Assembly (NCBI GenBank): GCA_015056585.1
Contig: SVFZ01000022.1
Location: 31,789-95,788, forward strand
Length of the DNA: 64,000 nucleotides
DNA from: Butyrivibrio sp.
Lineage (GTDB): Bacteria; Bacillota; Clostridia; Lachnospirales; Lachnospiraceae
Direction of reading: 5' to 3'
Both the position numbers and the translations under genes were made by a program. The notes under the pieces are model-generated. The model worked only from the letters and a program-made list of their open reading frames with translations. It made no database searches and was not told the origin of the DNA. Below, piece by piece: positions 1-12,834 of this stretch; position 1 is the stretch's first letter; the number at the start of each line of letters is the position of its first letter.

Positions 1-1715
1 TCAACCTGTCTTTGCTGTCTATTAATGTATCCTTCATATCTAATAGTAATCTCAACCTGCTCAGTAACACTTTCAGGTAGTTGTTCCCTTTCAGGATCTA
101 TAGGAGCTAGTTTTTCATAAGAAAACTCAGGTCTGCAAATAAGCTCAGCAAGAGATGTAGCAGTCTTGAGAGATGAACTACCATTATCTTCCATAAATTT
201 CTGAATTTTGCTGTTAGCACCTACAACAGTATTTTTAAGACGATCAACTTCTTTATTGATCAGGTCAATTTTCTTTTGAAGTTCTTCATATTTTTCATCA
301 CTGATAAGACCAACATCATGACCTTTTTTACGTAGTCTAATATCTGCATTATCCTGACGAAGTAAAAGTCTGTACTCAGCCCTTGAGGTCATCATCCTGT
401 AAGGCTCAAGATTTTCCTTAGTAACAAGATCATCGATAAGTACGCCTATATATCCCTCAGATCTGTCTATATATAAATAATCTTTTCCTAAAATCTGCAT
501 TGCAACATTAATACCTGCATATAAACCTTGAGCTGCTGCTTCTTCATAACCGCTGCTTCCGTTAAACTGACCGGCACTAAAAAGACCGTGAATCTTCTTA
601 ATCTCAAGAGTAGGATATAATTGTCCCGGACACAAACAATCATATTCGATAGCATATGCATTTTTAACAATTCTGCAATTTTCCAATCCTGGAACAGTTC
701 TGTACATAGCAATCTGAACATCTTCAGGAAGTGAAGAAGACATACCATCTATATACATTTCATTTGTAAAAGTTCCTTCCGGTTCAACAAAAACCTGATG
801 ACGATCATGATCAGGAAATTTTACAACTTTATCTTCTATTGAAGGACAATACCTAGGACCAATGCCTTCAATAATACCGGCATAAATAGGTGATCTATCA
901 ATGTTTTTTCGTATTATTTCATGTGTTTTTTCATTTGTATATGTTAGCCAGCATGAAACCTGCTCTTTTTGAACATCTTTAGGATCTGTATCAAAAGAAA
1001 ACGGAATAACAGGCGTATCTCCAAACTGCTCAGACATTTTAGAATAATCAATGGTACTTCCATCCATTCTGGCAGGAGTTCCTGTTTTAAATCTTCTAAG
1101 TTCGATTCCTGCTTTAATAAGAGAGTCTGATAAAAGATTTGATGGCTGAAGTCCGTTAGGTCCACTATAGGTAATAGCTTCACCAGTTAAGCATCTGCTT
1201 TTAAGATAAGTACCTGTACACAAAATAACAGCTTTTGCTTCATACACAATTCCGGAAAAAATCTTTACACCGATAATGTTATTAAGATACGAATTTTTCT
1301 TAAGATCATCATCCGCCTCATCATAAAGAATTTCAGAAACCTCTGCCTGCTTGATAAAAAGATGTTCCTGAGACTCAAGAACTTTACGCATGGATTTTGA
1401 ATACTCCATCTTATCAGCCTGACATCTCAAAGAATGAACAGCAGGTCCTTTTGAGGTATTAAGCATCTTGGATTGAAGAAATGTCTTATCAATATTTTTA
1501 CCCATTTCTCCGCCGAGTGCATCTATTTCTCTGACAAGATGACCCTTTGAAGATCCTCCTATATGAGGATTGCATGGCATAAAAGCAATATTGTCAGCAC
1601 TCATAGTAAAAATAACTGTTTCAAGTCCAAGCCTGGCACAAGCAAGCGCAGCTTCACAACCTGCATGACCGGCACCTATAACAGCAACATCAAATTTTTC
1701 TCTAACATCTATCAT
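1..1715 (-). CDS. mnmG: tRNA uridine-5-carboxymethylaminomethyl modification enzyme MnmG (3' end outside the window)
   Basis: With MnmE this FAD enzyme installs the carboxymethylaminomethyl group on the wobble uridine (U34) of a set of tRNAs in the cytoplasm. Read on the minus strand, it starts [19 protein letters not shown], so the FAD dinucleotide-binding glycine motif GAGHAG lies at about residues 14-19. Conserved blocks [21 protein letters not shown] and [13 protein letters not shown] follow, and later [17 protein letters not shown]. About 571 residues are visible of a usual ~630, so only the C-terminal MnmE-contact region is missing. The start ATG is two bases after the mnmE stop, so the pair is almost certainly co-transcribed. 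Confidence 0.96.
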   Translation of the reverse strand, partial: MIDVREKFDVAVIGAGHAGCEAALACARLGLETVIFTMSADNIAFMPCNPHIGGSSKGHLVREIDALGGEMGKNIDKTFLQSKMLNTSKGPAVHSLRCQADKMEYSKSMRKVLESQEHLFIKQAEVSEILYDEADDDLKKNSYLNNIIGVKIFSGIVYEAKAVILCTGTYLKSRCLTGEAITYSGPNGLQPSNLLSDSLIKAGIELRRFKTGTPARMDGSTIDYSKMSEQFGDTPVIPFSFDTDPKDVQKEQVSCWLTYTNEKTHEIIRKNIDRSPIYAGIIEGIGPRYCPSIEDKVVKFPDHDRHQVFVEPEGTFTNEMYIDGMSSSLPEDVQIAMYRTVPGLENCRIVKNAYAIEYDCLCPGQLYPTLEIKKIHGLFSAGQFNGSSGYEEAAAQGLYAGINVAMQILGKDYLYIDRSEGYIGVLIDDLVTKENLEPYRMMTSRAEYRLLLRQDNADIRLRKKGHDVGLISDEKYEELQKKIDLINKEVDRLKNTVVGANSKIQKFMEDNGSSSLKTATSLAELICRPEFSYEKLAPIDPEREQLPESVTEQVEITIRYEGYINRQQRQV

Positions 1716-1717
1716 AA

Positions 1718-3151
1718 TTATTTTCCCATACAGAATTTTGAGAAAATCTCTTCAACAAGATCATCTCCTATCTGTTCACCAATAATTTCTCCAAGCTTTG
1801 CATAACTTTCAGTAAGATCAACAGTATAAAAATCTTCAGAAAGGTTTTTATCAATACTATCAATAACCAGTTTCAGACTTTCAAGTGATTGATTAAGTAA
1901 ATCCTTATGTCTTACATTAGTAACATATATCTCCTGCTTTGGTACTATGTCACCATTTAAAAAGAGTTTCGTCACCGATTCTTTTAATTCTTCAATACCA
2001 ACACCATTAAGCATTGAAGTTCTGATAACAGGAACTTCATTTTCGGTAACAGAAGATATAAGTTCTGAAATATGATGATCATTAACTATGATGTTTTCTG
2101 AAAGATCATCTTTATTTAAAAGAACAATAGTCTTCTTATTTTTACATAATGAAACTATTTCCTTATCTTCATCATCAATAGCTGCTGTAGAATCTAAAAT
2201 ATAAAGAACAAGATCAGCTTCCTGAATTTTCGACTTTGCTTTATCAACACCTATCTTTTCTATAATATCCTCGGTATTTCTGATACCTGCAGTGTCAATA
2301 ACATGTAAGATAATATCTCCAAGCCTTACAGTCTCTTCTATAATATCCCTTGTTGTTCCGGCAATATCAGTAACAATAGCTCTCTCATTTCCTGTAAGCA
2401 TATTTAAAAGAGATGACTTACCGGCATTTGGCTTTCCAACAATTACAGTCTTAATGCCATCTTTTCTGATAAGACCTTCATCTGCAGTGTCAATAAGACT
2501 TTGCATTTCCAAGATAATAGGCTTTAAAGTCTCTTTGAGTCTTTCAGGAAATCCGGTAAGATCATAGTTTTCAGGATCATCAAGTGCAGATTCTATAAAT
2601 GCCATCTGATAAAGTATTTTTTCACGGAAAGATTTGATCTTGTTATACATCTTTCCCTGTAGCTGGTTTTTTGAGCTCTCCAAGGCAAAATTGTTCTGAG
2701 CACTGATCACATCCATTATAGCTTCTGCTTTAGTCAGATCAATTCTTCCATTTAAAAAAGCACGTTTAGTAAATTCACCGGGTTCAGCAAGTCTACATCC
2801 ATTTTTTAACAAAAGTTGAAGAATCATGTTCATAACAAGCATTCCACCATGGGAATTAATCTCTATCACATCTTCTTTTGTATAACTGTGAGGAGCTTTC
2901 ATATAGGAAATCATGACCTCATCAACAATCTGATCATCTTCATCTTTAGAATCATCACAAATATATCCGTAAACAATACTGTTTGGTTTATGTGACTTAA
3001 GATTGTGCATCATTTTTGATGAACAATATATTTTATCGCAAATATCCAAAGCATCATTACCGCTGACTCTGATTATACCAATCCCGGCATCAGACATCGC
3101 AGTTGCAATAGCACATATTGTATCATTATTATAATTATTTAATACACCCAT
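1718..3151 (-). CDS. mnmE: tRNA modification GTPase MnmE
   Basis: A GTPase that works in a complex with MnmG in tRNA wobble-uridine modification. The 477 residues are the usual length. An N-terminal tetrahydrofolate-binding TrmE domain (about 8-120) is followed by a helical domain that is interrupted by the G domain. Motifs: G1 GKPNAGKS (239-246), G2 GTTRD (265-269), G3 DTAG (286-289), G4 NKDD, and the diagnostic C-terminal C-x-G-K ending (CMGK, 474-477) that supplies the catalytic cysteine. It sits 106 bp after jag, with a terminator-like hairpin and a TATAAT -10 element (3196-3201) in the gap, so it can probably be transcribed independently of the rpmH operon. Confidence 0.97.
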   Translation of the reverse strand: MGVLNNYNNDTICAIATAMSDAGIGIIRVSGNDALDICDKIYCSSKMMHNLKSHKPNSIVYGYICDDSKDEDDQIVDEVMISYMKAPHSYTKEDVIEINSHGGMLVMNMILQLLLKNGCRLAEPGEFTKRAFLNGRIDLTKAEAIMDVISAQNNFALESSKNQLQGKMYNKIKSFREKILYQMAFIESALDDPENYDLTGFPERLKETLKPIILEMQSLIDTADEGLIRKDGIKTVIVGKPNAGKSSLLNMLTGNERAIVTDIAGTTRDIIEETVRLGDIILHVIDTAGIRNTEDIIEKIGVDKAKSKIQEADLVLYILDSTAAIDDEDKEIVSLCKNKKTIVLLNKDDLSENIIVNDHHISELISSVTENEVPVIRTSMLNGVGIEELKESVTKLFLNGDIVPKQEIYVTNVRHKDLLNQSLESLKLVIDSIDKNLSEDFYTVDLTESYAKLGEIIGEQIGDDLVEEIFSKFCMGK

Positions 3152-3222
3152 CTCTTTACCCTAAATAAACGTAAAAGCATCAACTTGTGAAAAATATTAT
3201 AATGTAGAAAGTCACATAATTA

Positions 3223-3249
3223 AACCCCTCAAGCTATACTCAAGGGGTT
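3223..3249 (-). terminator. Hairpin between jag and mnmE
   Basis: A perfect 7-bp inverted repeat, AACCCCT at 3223-3229 and AGGGGTT at 3243-3249, with a 13-nt loop, lies 9 bases beyond the jag stop. The following bases on the minus strand are TAATT, a poor U-tract, so termination is probably partial. A TATAAT box for mnmE lies just downstream at 3196-3201. Confidence 0.55.
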
Positions 3250-3257
3250 AATCAATC

Positions 3258-4010
3258 TTATTTTTTAAGAGTAACTACAACTCTTCTGAAAGGTTCATCA
3301 CCTTCACTGTGCGTTGTAACATATCTGTCATTCTGAAGAGCTGAATGAATGATACGTCTCTCATAAGGATTCATAGGTTCCAAAGCAACAGACTGTCTTG
3401 TCTTTCTAACCTTATATGAAATGTTCTTGGCAAGATTTTCCAGAGTTGCTTTTCTTCTTTCTCTGTAATTTTCAGTATCAACTTTTACATGAACATATTC
3501 ATCACAGTCTCTGTTAACAACAAGAGAAATAAGGTACTGAAGAGAATCAAGTGTCTGACCTCTCTTACCAATAAGGACACCCATTTCAGCTCCACTGAGT
3601 TCAACATCAAGAACATTATCTGAAGCATTGAACTTGGAATCAACATTTACTTCCATATTCATTGCTCCAAATACATCCTTAAGAAAATCGTTAGCTTTTT
3701 TAATGCATTCATCAGCATTAATATTTGATGGAGCCTTAACAGCCTTTACCTGTTCGTTTGTTTCTGATTTTACTTCCTTTTTGGTTTCCTTAACTACCTC
3801 TTTTACAGGCTCTTTTTTCTCAATAGTTTCATTTGTTTCTTCCTTAACTCTGGCCTTAATAATCGCGGGCTTTGCATTAATACCGAGAAAACCTGCTGAA
3901 CCTGCTGAAACAACTTCATATTCAAGCCTGTCGCTTGTAACCATTAAAGCTTCACATGCTTCTGTTATAGCATCATCTACATTTTTTGCAGTAAATTCCT
4001 TAAATTCCAT
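3258..4010 (-). CDS. jag: RNA-binding protein Jag/KhpB (Jag-N, KH, R3H)
   Basis: A cytoplasmic RNA-binding protein of the Jag (KhpB/EloR) family, which in other Firmicutes influences cell elongation and division. Of 250 residues, about 1-52 form the Jag-N domain, 55-100 a Lys/Glu-rich linker, about 105-180 a KH domain (GVLIGKRGQTLDSLQYL is the GxxG loop), and about 180-246 an R3H domain (PYERRIIHSALQ). The start ATG follows a GGGAGG ribosome-binding site. It lies directly after yidC, the usual order in Firmicutes, and probably belongs to the same transcript. Confidence 0.94.
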   Translation of the reverse strand: MEFKEFTAKNVDDAITEACEALMVTSDRLEYEVVSAGSAGFLGINAKPAIIKARVKEETNETIEKKEPVKEVVKETKKEVKSETNEQVKAVKAPSNINADECIKKANDFLKDVFGAMNMEVNVDSKFNASDNVLDVELSGAEMGVLIGKRGQTLDSLQYLISLVVNRDCDEYVHVKVDTENYRERRKATLENLAKNISYKVRKTRQSVALEPMNPYERRIIHSALQNDRYVTTHSEGDEPFRRVVVTLKK

Positions 4011-4034
4011 CTCAACCTCCCAAAAGAAAAAGAA

Positions 4035-5348
4035 TTACTCTTTATTAATATTCTCATTAAAATCTTTTACCATGTTCGCTCTTGCAAGAAGTGAATCCTT
4101 ACGAATGTTATTATCTTCATAGATTTTACGTGAATGAGAGACTTTGGCATCCATGTCAGTACTTGAAACAGGTGAATTTTTTGCAATGCTGCTAATATTC
4201 CTTGTAGACATATTTGCATACATGTTCATCTGTGGAGATGTTTTCATTTTCTCCATTTTCTCTTTGTACTTCTCAGTATTTCTAGCAATCTCCGCATCAA
4301 TATCTGTATTGTCAATGTGCTTATTGATAACAATCTGCTGAATAGATCTGATAACAGCACCAGCAATCCAGTAAAGACCCATACCTGCAGGAAGACTTAA
4401 ACAGAAAATCGCTGACATAATAGGCATCATGATATTCATAGTCTTCATTGACTGCTGCATCTGAGCTGCCGGATCATCTTTATCAACCTTACCGTTATTG
4501 GAATCTTCGGGCTGAGGCATAAGTTTTGTATTGATCCACTGTGTAAATGCTGCAAGGAAAGGAACTGCCAATCCACCTATAAGAAGAAGAAACTGCTTAT
4601 TTGAAAAAGCTGTCTGTATCATATACATAGGACTGTCACCTATGTTAAGACCAAGAAAAGAATTGAATCTGTTTAAAGCATTGTGAGTAAGATCAATTGA
4701 AGATGAAAGGTTTCCAAATTTCTCGGAAAGACTTGTCCAATCAGCACTTGAAAATTTATTAAGAACATCTATAAATGTGTTCTCAACATAAGTAGCATCT
4801 CCGGCAATAAACTGTTCATTCTTGAACTGGGAACTATAAGCAGCTGCACTTTTTAAAGTCTGTAAGAAATCAGAAGCACCCTCTGTACCACGAAGTTCTG
4901 AAACCAATGGATAGAAAGAATTTCTGATAATCTTAACATAAGCCGGCATTGAATAAATAACACGATAAAGAGCAAAAAGAATAGGCATCTGAATAATAAG
5001 CTGAAGACAGCTGCCTGTCTGAGATACACCATACTTGGCATAAAGCTCTTTAATTTCTGCTTGCATAGCAAGCATTGAATCATTATCCTTCTTACCCTTA
5101 TATTTCTCCTGAATAGCTTTAAGTTCAGGACTCATCTTAGACTGAAGTTTGGAAAACTTCTGCTGCTTGTATGTTAATGGAAGAAGACAAAGATAAATAA
5201 CGATTGTAAAAATAATGATTGCAAGACCAATATTAGGAATACCAATAGCATTAAGAACATTGAATATTCCATTCATAAGATGACCCAATAGCCAAGCTAC
5301 AGGACCAACAATTTTCCCATTATATGGGGTCAACAAAACTCCTAACAA
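4035..5348 (-). CDS. yidC: Membrane protein insertase YidC/OxaI
   Basis: Inserts and folds integral membrane proteins, alone or with SecYEG. The 437-residue protein has a hydrophobic N-terminal segment (about 38-58), the conserved positively charged loop (KQQKFSKLQSKMSPELKAIQ), and further membrane segments near 118-138, 260-280 and 305-345. A non-conserved ~100-residue insert (about 145-245) separates the first two conserved blocks. This region varies among clostridial homologues. The start is TTG at 5346-5348: a strong AGGAGG lies 6-7 bases before it and no in-frame ATG is nearby. The C-terminal tail is charged, consistent with ribosome contact. Confidence 0.95.
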   Translation of the reverse strand: MLGVLLTPYNGKIVGPVAWLLGHLMNGIFNVLNAIGIPNIGLAIIIFTIVIYLCLLPLTYKQQKFSKLQSKMSPELKAIQEKYKGKKDNDSMLAMQAEIKELYAKYGVSQTGSCLQLIIQMPILFALYRVIYSMPAYVKIIRNSFYPLVSELRGTEGASDFLQTLKSAAAYSSQFKNEQFIAGDATYVENTFIDVLNKFSSADWTSLSEKFGNLSSSIDLTHNALNRFNSFLGLNIGDSPMYMIQTAFSNKQFLLLIGGLAVPFLAAFTQWINTKLMPQPEDSNNGKVDKDDPAAQMQQSMKTMNIMMPIMSAIFCLSLPAGMGLYWIAGAVIRSIQQIVINKHIDNTDIDAEIARNTEKYKEKMEKMKTSPQMNMYANMSTRNISSIAKNSPVSSTDMDAKVSHSRKIYEDNNIRKDSLLARANMVKDFNENINKE

Positions 5349-5368
5349 ATTTTACCTCCTCTAATAGT

Positions 5369-5578
5369 TCACGGAACAGGATCATATCCGCCACTGGAAA
5401 ATGGATTACATCTAAGTATTCTCCAAATAGCCAAAAGTCCCCCTTTGATTGCCCCGTACTTTTCTATTGCTTCTAGTCCATACTCTGAACATGTTGGTAT
5501 GTATGGACATTTTGTCCTTTTTAATGGAGACAGATACTTCCTATAAAACTTAATTAAAAAGATAAGTATATGTTTCAT
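5369..5578 (-). CDS. yidD: Membrane protein insertion efficiency factor YidD
   Basis: A small 69-residue protein that assists YidC-dependent membrane insertion and is thought to bind the membrane through an amphipathic N-terminus. The family signature [29 protein letters not shown] is present, with the three conserved cysteines (C24, C30 and C58 region), and the C-terminus matches the family pattern [14 protein letters not shown]. Its ATG overlaps the rnpA stop by 4 bp, and yidC begins 20 bases further on. The order rnpA-yidD-yidC is the standard one. Confidence 0.95.
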   Translation of the reverse strand: MKHILIFLIKFYRKYLSPLKRTKCPYIPTCSEYGLEAIEKYGAIKGGLLAIWRILRCNPFSSGGYDPVP

Positions 5579-5925
5579 TCTTCACCGCCATTTTTCATTA
5601 TGCGGGCCTTCCCTGCCAGGCGAATAAGAGAATCCTGAATGTCAAAAAAACTCGCTTCTCTTGCACAGGCTCTGGCTACGACTACTATATCCAAACCACT
5701 ATTGAATACATTTTCCTGTAGTCGGTATGCTTCTCGAACAAGTCTTGAAAATCTGTGCCTTACAATACTGTTCCCTATTTTTTTACTGCAAGATATCCCA
5801 ATTCTATTGGTAGAACAGCCATTTTCCCACACATATAAAACAATAAATTTGTTTGCATAACTCTTGCCGTTCTCATAAACATTGTGAAAATCTTTTGTCT
5901 TTTTCATTGATTCTGAAAAAAGCAT
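5575..5925 (-). CDS. rnpA: Ribonuclease P protein component
   Basis: Protein subunit of RNase P, which cleaves the 5' leader from precursor tRNAs together with the catalytic RNA. 116 residues, the normal size. The conserved RNA-binding block [21 protein letters not shown] is seen at about residues 48-68. The gene lies 54 bp after rpmH and overlaps yidD by 4 bp. A terminator-like hairpin separates it from rpmH, which would keep L34 output higher than RnpA output. Confidence 0.95.
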   Translation of the reverse strand: MLFSESMKKTKDFHNVYENGKSYANKFIVLYVWENGCSTNRIGISCSKKIGNSIVRHRFSRLVREAYRLQENVFNSGLDIVVVARACAREASFFDIQDSLIRLAGKARIMKNGGEE

Positions 5926-5946
5926 TATTATTTTCCTTTAAATTGA

Positions 5947-5976
5947 AGAAAAAAGGCCACATAAATTGCGGCCTTT
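5947..5976 (-). terminator. Attenuator-like terminator between rpmH and rnpA
   Basis: Arms AAAGGCC (5952-5958) and GGCCTTT (5970-5976) form a 7-bp stem with an 11-nt loop. On the minus strand the stem runs into six Ts. It lies a few bases past the rpmH stop and upstream of rnpA, so partial read-through is expected because rnpA has no other obvious promoter. Confidence 0.7.
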
Positions 5977-5979
5977 AAA

Positions 5980-6114
5980 TCATGCTGATAATCTCTTTCT
6001 TCCCTTTGCTCTTCTGGCTGCAAGAACTTTTCTGCCGCCCTTAGTAGCCATTCTTGCTCTGAAGCCGTGAACTCTGGCTCTCTGAAGCTTATGAGGCTGG
6101 AATGTCATCTTCAT
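5980..6114 (-). CDS. rpmH: 50S ribosomal protein L34
   Basis: A 44-residue, highly basic ribosomal protein: it begins [20 protein letters not shown] and ends KGRKRLSA, the family consensus over its full length. The ATG at 6112-6114 is preceded by AAGGAGG with a 7-8 base spacer. A strong promoter lies upstream on the same strand. The gene marks the left side of the origin, diverging from dnaA, as in most Firmicutes. Confidence 0.97.
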   Translation of the reverse strand: MKMTFQPHKLQRARVHGFRARMATKGGRKVLAARRAKGRKRLSA

Positions 6115-6169
6115 AGGTAAACACCTCCTTCTTATTCAAATATAAACAAATAATTTAAGGTACATAATT

Positions 6170-6600
6170 ATCCTTGTAAAAAGATAATTACAATTCCGTG
6201 TGGAAAAAATCTTTATAATTATAATAAATAATAATGCCTCAGTCAAGCCAATTTATGCCATTTAATAAAGACGACAAATCTAGAATTTTTTTTAAAAAAA
6301 GTTATCAACAATATGTGGTATTGAAAAAAGTTATCCACAGCAAAATGTTGATTTTGTGGATAACCTGTTGATTAATATTTTACCGGGTATTTTATCCACA
6401 TTTTTTTTGAATTTTGTGGAAAACATAGTATATATTTCGGTGTATTATTTTGAAAAATCCAGTAACTGTGCGATTTATAACGGTAGATTCTTTATGGTGG
6501 ATAAAAAGCTATTTTTCCACAAAACAATTTTAAAAGAAATTTTTTCCATAAAATAAAAAAAGTTATCCACAATTTAACTAAGACTCTGTTTGTTTGAATT
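6170..6600. other. Chromosomal replication origin, upstream DnaA-box cluster (oriC)
   Basis: The 549-bp gap between rpmH and dnaA is AT-rich and carries many DnaA boxes. Perfect TTATCCACA copies are at 6331-6339, 6392-6400 and 6563-6571 on plus and 6355-6363 on minus. One-mismatch forms are at 6199-6207, 6302-6310, 6415-6423, 6496-6504 and 6513-6521. Genes run outward on both sides (rpmH minus, dnaA plus). A second cluster after dnaA makes the origin bipartite, as in Bacillus. The unwinding element cannot be fixed from sequence alone. No gene is supported here: the open frames in this stretch are only AT-rich DnaA-box sequence. Confidence 0.9.
6218..6246 (-). promoter_or_regulatory. Promoter of the rpmH-rnpA-yidD-yidC-jag operon
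   Basis: On the minus strand TTGACT (6241-6246), a 17-bp spacer and a perfect TATAAT (6218-6223), about 105 bp before rpmH. A DnaA-box-like element (6199-6207) lies just inside the start of the transcript. Confidence 0.75.
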
Positions 6601-6622
6601 TTAAATCCAATTAGGCTAAAAT
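6594..6622 (+). promoter_or_regulatory. dnaA promoter
   Basis: TTGAAT (6594-6599), 17-bp spacer, TAAAAT (6617-6622), some 42 bp before the dnaA ATG. A perfect DnaA box at 6563-6571 lies immediately upstream, which fits autoregulation by DnaA (inference). Confidence 0.7.
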
Positions 6623-6663
6623 AGTTAAAGTCTATAATTATGCGTTGTTGGGGAGTTTTTTTC

Positions 6664-8064
6664 ATGCAATCATCTAATGAAATCACAAACAGATTAAAAG
6701 AAAATTGGGAGAATATTAAGAAGCAGATCAGAATTGAATCAGGTATTACTGACGTTTCTTTCAGAACCTGGATAGATCCTCTTTCAGTCTATACTTTTCA
6801 GGATAATACTGTCAAAATCCTTATTCCACAGGACAATCCTATGACTTTGCAATATATAAGCAAGAATTATCAGGACTTTTTTAAGGTTACTATTTCTGAG
6901 TTTTTAGAAGAAATGGTTGATATTTCTTTTATATTGAACAAAGACATTATTAATAATGAAGAAACACCTGATGATATTAATGATAATACCATTAAATCTC
7001 AGTCTCAGACTTACACTAATAATGATCATTCAAATCTCAATCCCAAGTACAGATTTGATACTTTCGTCGTAGGCAGCAATAACAAATTTGCCCATTCAGC
7101 ATCTCTCGCTGTTGCTGAATCTCCGGGTATTTCTTACAATCCTCTTTTCCTGTATGGAGGACCGGGACTAGGTAAAACTCACCTTATGCACTCAATCGGC
7201 CATTTTATTATGGAACACGATCACAGAGCAAAGGTATTGTATGTAACATCCGAACAGTTTACTAATGAAGTTATCGAGTCTATCAGAAGCGGACGAGCTG
7301 AAAATATGTCAAAGCTTCGTGAAAAATATCGTACTGTGGATGTACTTATGGTTGATGATGTCCAGTTTATCATAGGTAAAGAGTCAACACAGGAAGAATT
7401 TTTCCATACTTTCAATGAATTACATCAGGCCGGAAAACAGATCATTCTTTCTTCCGATAAGCCTCCAAAGGAAATGGAAACTCTTGAAGAGAGATTCAGA
7501 TCAAGGTTTGAGATGGGTCTTATTGCTGATATTCAGTCTCCTGATTATGAGACCAGAATGGCAATTCTCCGTAAAAATGCTGAAAATTACGGAAAGACAA
7601 TAGATGATGAAGTAATCAATTACATTGCTACAAACATCAAATCAAATATCAGAGAGCTGGAAGGCGCTTATAACAAGATAATCGCATTTTCACGTCTTAA
7701 TAATGTAGATATAACTCTTGAAAATGCAATGGAAGCCCTTAAGGATATTATTTATCCCGATAAATCAAAAGTTATTACTCCTCAGCTTATCATTGATACA
7801 GTTTGTGAACAGTATGGAACAAAGAAAGAAGATATTTTCTCTAAAAAGAGAAATTCAGAGATTGTTCTTCCAAGACAGATAATAATGTATCTTTGCAGAG
7901 AGCATACCGATGCTTCCCTTGAAGAAATAGGAAGGATCCTCGGCAAAAAAGATCATACAACTGTAATGAGCGGAATCAATAAAATAAAGAAGCAATGCAC
8001 TTTTGATGATGAACTTAATAAAAATCTTGATGTCATAATGAAGAAACTTAATCCTTCTTTATAA
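6664..8064 (+). CDS. dnaA: Chromosomal replication initiator DnaA
   Basis: Binds DnaA boxes at oriC and opens the duplex. 466 residues from ATG 6664. This start follows a GGGGAG site with proper spacing, whereas the in-frame ATG at 6640 has no such site. Domain I is about 1-85 (VSFRTWIDPL), a polar linker about 95-125. The AAA+ domain has Walker A GGPGLGKTH (165-173) and Walker B LMVDDVQFI. C-terminal domain IV has the box-binding signature DHTTVMSGINKI. It lies between the two DnaA-box clusters and upstream of dnaN. Confidence 0.97.
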   Translation: MQSSNEITNRLKENWENIKKQIRIESGITDVSFRTWIDPLSVYTFQDNTVKILIPQDNPMTLQYISKNYQDFFKVTISEFLEEMVDISFILNKDIINNEETPDDINDNTIKSQSQTYTNNDHSNLNPKYRFDTFVVGSNNKFAHSASLAVAESPGISYNPLFLYGGPGLGKTHLMHSIGHFIMEHDHRAKVLYVTSEQFTNEVIESIRSGRAENMSKLREKYRTVDVLMVDDVQFIIGKESTQEEFFHTFNELHQAGKQIILSSDKPPKEMETLEERFRSRFEMGLIADIQSPDYETRMAILRKNAENYGKTIDDEVINYIATNIKSNIRELEGAYNKIIAFSRLNNVDITLENAMEALKDIIYPDKSKVITPQLIIDTVCEQYGTKKEDIFSKKRNSEIVLPRQIIMYLCREHTDASLEEIGRILGKKDHTTVMSGINKIKKQCTFDDELNKNLDVIMKKLNPSL

Positions 8065-8069
8065 TATAC

Positions 8070-8135
8070 TTATCCACATTTGTGGAAAACTTTTCATATA
8101 ACTATGTTATTTGTATGAGGATAGTTTGTGGATTA
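8070..8135. other. oriC, downstream DnaA-box cluster
   Basis: In the 295-bp dnaA-dnaN gap, TTATCCACA (8070-8078) is followed two bases later by the inverted TGTGGAAAA (8081-8089), and TGTGGATTA lies at 8127-8135. The rest (8140-8340) is very AT-rich with repeated TTTTCAACA-type motifs and is a candidate unwinding element. No gene is visible there. Confidence 0.75.
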
Positions 8136-8359
8136 GGGTGTATTACTTTTTTATAACCTCATTTGTTAAAATTTGCCTTGTTTATAACTTTTTAATTTTC
8201 AACAGTAATTTTTTTGTTTTCAACAGCCAAAAATTTGTAAAAAAGCCGCATAAATTGTATAATAGAATAGGTTTTACACTTTTCAACAACCATTATTAAT
8301 ATTTTTATGATTAATTAATAATTATTTTATATATGGCGGCGAAGGGAGTATTTGTTTAA

Positions 8360-9469
8360 ATGAAATTTATTTGCTCTAAGTCTAATCTTGTAAATGGATT
8401 ACAAATAGTATCTAAGGCAGTACCAAGTAGAACTACAATGTCTGTACTTCAATGTATACTTGTCGATGCTACAGAAGGAGTTATTAAGTTTATTGCCAAC
8501 GATATGGAACTTGGCATTCAGACAATTGTAGAAGGTAACATTGTTGAAAGAGGATTTATTGCCATTGATGCAAAGATCTTCGTAGATATCGTAAGAAAAC
8601 TCCCTGATAATGATGTAACTATTGAATCAGATTCCAGCAATAAGGTATCTATCAGCTGCGAGAAGGCAAAGTTTAATCTTATCGGAAGAAAAGGCGATGA
8701 TTTCACTTATCTTCCATCAATCGAAAAAATAGATGGAGTATCTGTATCTCAGTATACTTTGAAGAATGTAATTCAGCAGACTATCTTTTCTATTGCAGAA
8801 AATGATACAAACAAGATGATGGCCGGTGAATTATTTGAAGTAGACGGAGAGAATTTAAAGCTTGTTTCTCTTGACGGTCATAGAATTTCAATCAGAAAAG
8901 TTAAACTTAATGAATCTTATCCATACAAAAAGGTAATTGTACCCGGTAAGACACTTGGAGAAATCAGTAAGATTCTTGGTGATAGCATCGAGAAAATGGT
9001 AAATATATATTTTACCGACAAGCATGTTTTATTTGAATTTGATAAAACTACAGTAGTTTCAAGACTTATAGAAGGTGAATATTTTAGTATTGATCAGATG
9101 CTTTCAAGTGATTATGAAACTAAGATAAGCATCAACAGACGTGAATTCCTTGATTGTATAGACCGTGCTACTCTTCTTGTAAAAGAGGGAGATAAAAAGC
9201 CTGTTATAGTTTCAGTAACAGATGGAAAGATTGAGCTTAAGATTAATTCTGCTATTGGTAGCATGGATGAAGAAATAGATATAGAAAAGCAGGGTAAAGA
9301 TCTTATGATCGGATTTAATCCTAAGTTTCTTATTGATGCCCTGAGAGTCATTGAGGATGAAATTGTAGACATTTATCTTGTTAATCCTAAGGCTCCTTGC
9401 TTTATCAGAGATAAAGAATCTACATACATTTATCTTGTTCTTCCTGTTAACTTTACAACAGTTGACTGA
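8360..9469 (+). CDS. dnaN: DNA polymerase III beta subunit (sliding clamp)
   Basis: Ring-shaped processivity clamp of the replicative polymerase. 369 residues, the standard length, made of three clamp-fold repeats (about 1-120, 128-245, 246-368). Starts MKFICSKSNLVNGLQIVSKAV and ends in the family-type YLVLPVN. An AAGGGAG site precedes the ATG. It follows dnaA across the second DnaA-box cluster and precedes the S4 protein gene by 39 bp. Confidence 0.97.
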   Translation: MKFICSKSNLVNGLQIVSKAVPSRTTMSVLQCILVDATEGVIKFIANDMELGIQTIVEGNIVERGFIAIDAKIFVDIVRKLPDNDVTIESDSSNKVSISCEKAKFNLIGRKGDDFTYLPSIEKIDGVSVSQYTLKNVIQQTIFSIAENDTNKMMAGELFEVDGENLKLVSLDGHRISIRKVKLNESYPYKKVIVPGKTLGEISKILGDSIEKMVNIYFTDKHVLFEFDKTTVVSRLIEGEYFSIDQMLSSDYETKISINRREFLDCIDRATLLVKEGDKKPVIVSVTDGKIELKINSAIGSMDEEIDIEKQGKDLMIGFNPKFLIDALRVIEDEIVDIYLVNPKAPCFIRDKESTYIYLVLPVNFTTVD

Positions 9470-9508
9470 TTTAATGAGAAAAAATATCAGAAATACCGGG
9501 AAATATAA

Positions 9509-9720
9509 ATGGAAACATTAAAGCTTAGAGAAAACGATGATTTTATTAAACTTGGTCAGGCTTTAAAAAAGGCAGGGCTTGAAGGCTCTGGTGTTGAAGC
9601 AAAAAATGACATACAGGCCGGACTTGTAAAGGTTAACGGTGAGATAGAAGAAAGACGTGGCCGAAAGTTGTACGATGGAGATGTTTTCGAGTACAATGGC
9701 ACACAGGTTAAGATTGAAAG

Positions 9721-9724
<4 letters not shown>
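9509..9724 (+). CDS. yaaA: S4-domain RNA-binding protein (YaaA/RlbA type)
   Basis: A 71-residue S4-like RNA-binding protein of the family regularly found between dnaN and recF. The S4 fold is visible as LGQALKKAGLEGSGVEAKNDI and GLVKVNGEIEERRGRKLYDGD. Its stop overlaps the recF ATG by 4 bp (ATGA), implying translational coupling. The Bacillus homologue has been linked to ribosome assembly. That role is inferred here. Confidence 0.88.
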
Positions 9725-12802
<3,078 letters not shown>

Positions 12803-12834
12803 GATAAAAATATCAAGGAAAAGGATAAAGAATA

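Noticed and set aside
3628..4122. Plus-strand open frame of 164 codons over jag and yidC
   Set aside because: Antisense shadow of two well-conserved genes.
6356..6556. Plus-strand open frame in the origin region
   Set aside because: Made of DnaA boxes and A/T runs, without a ribosome-binding site.
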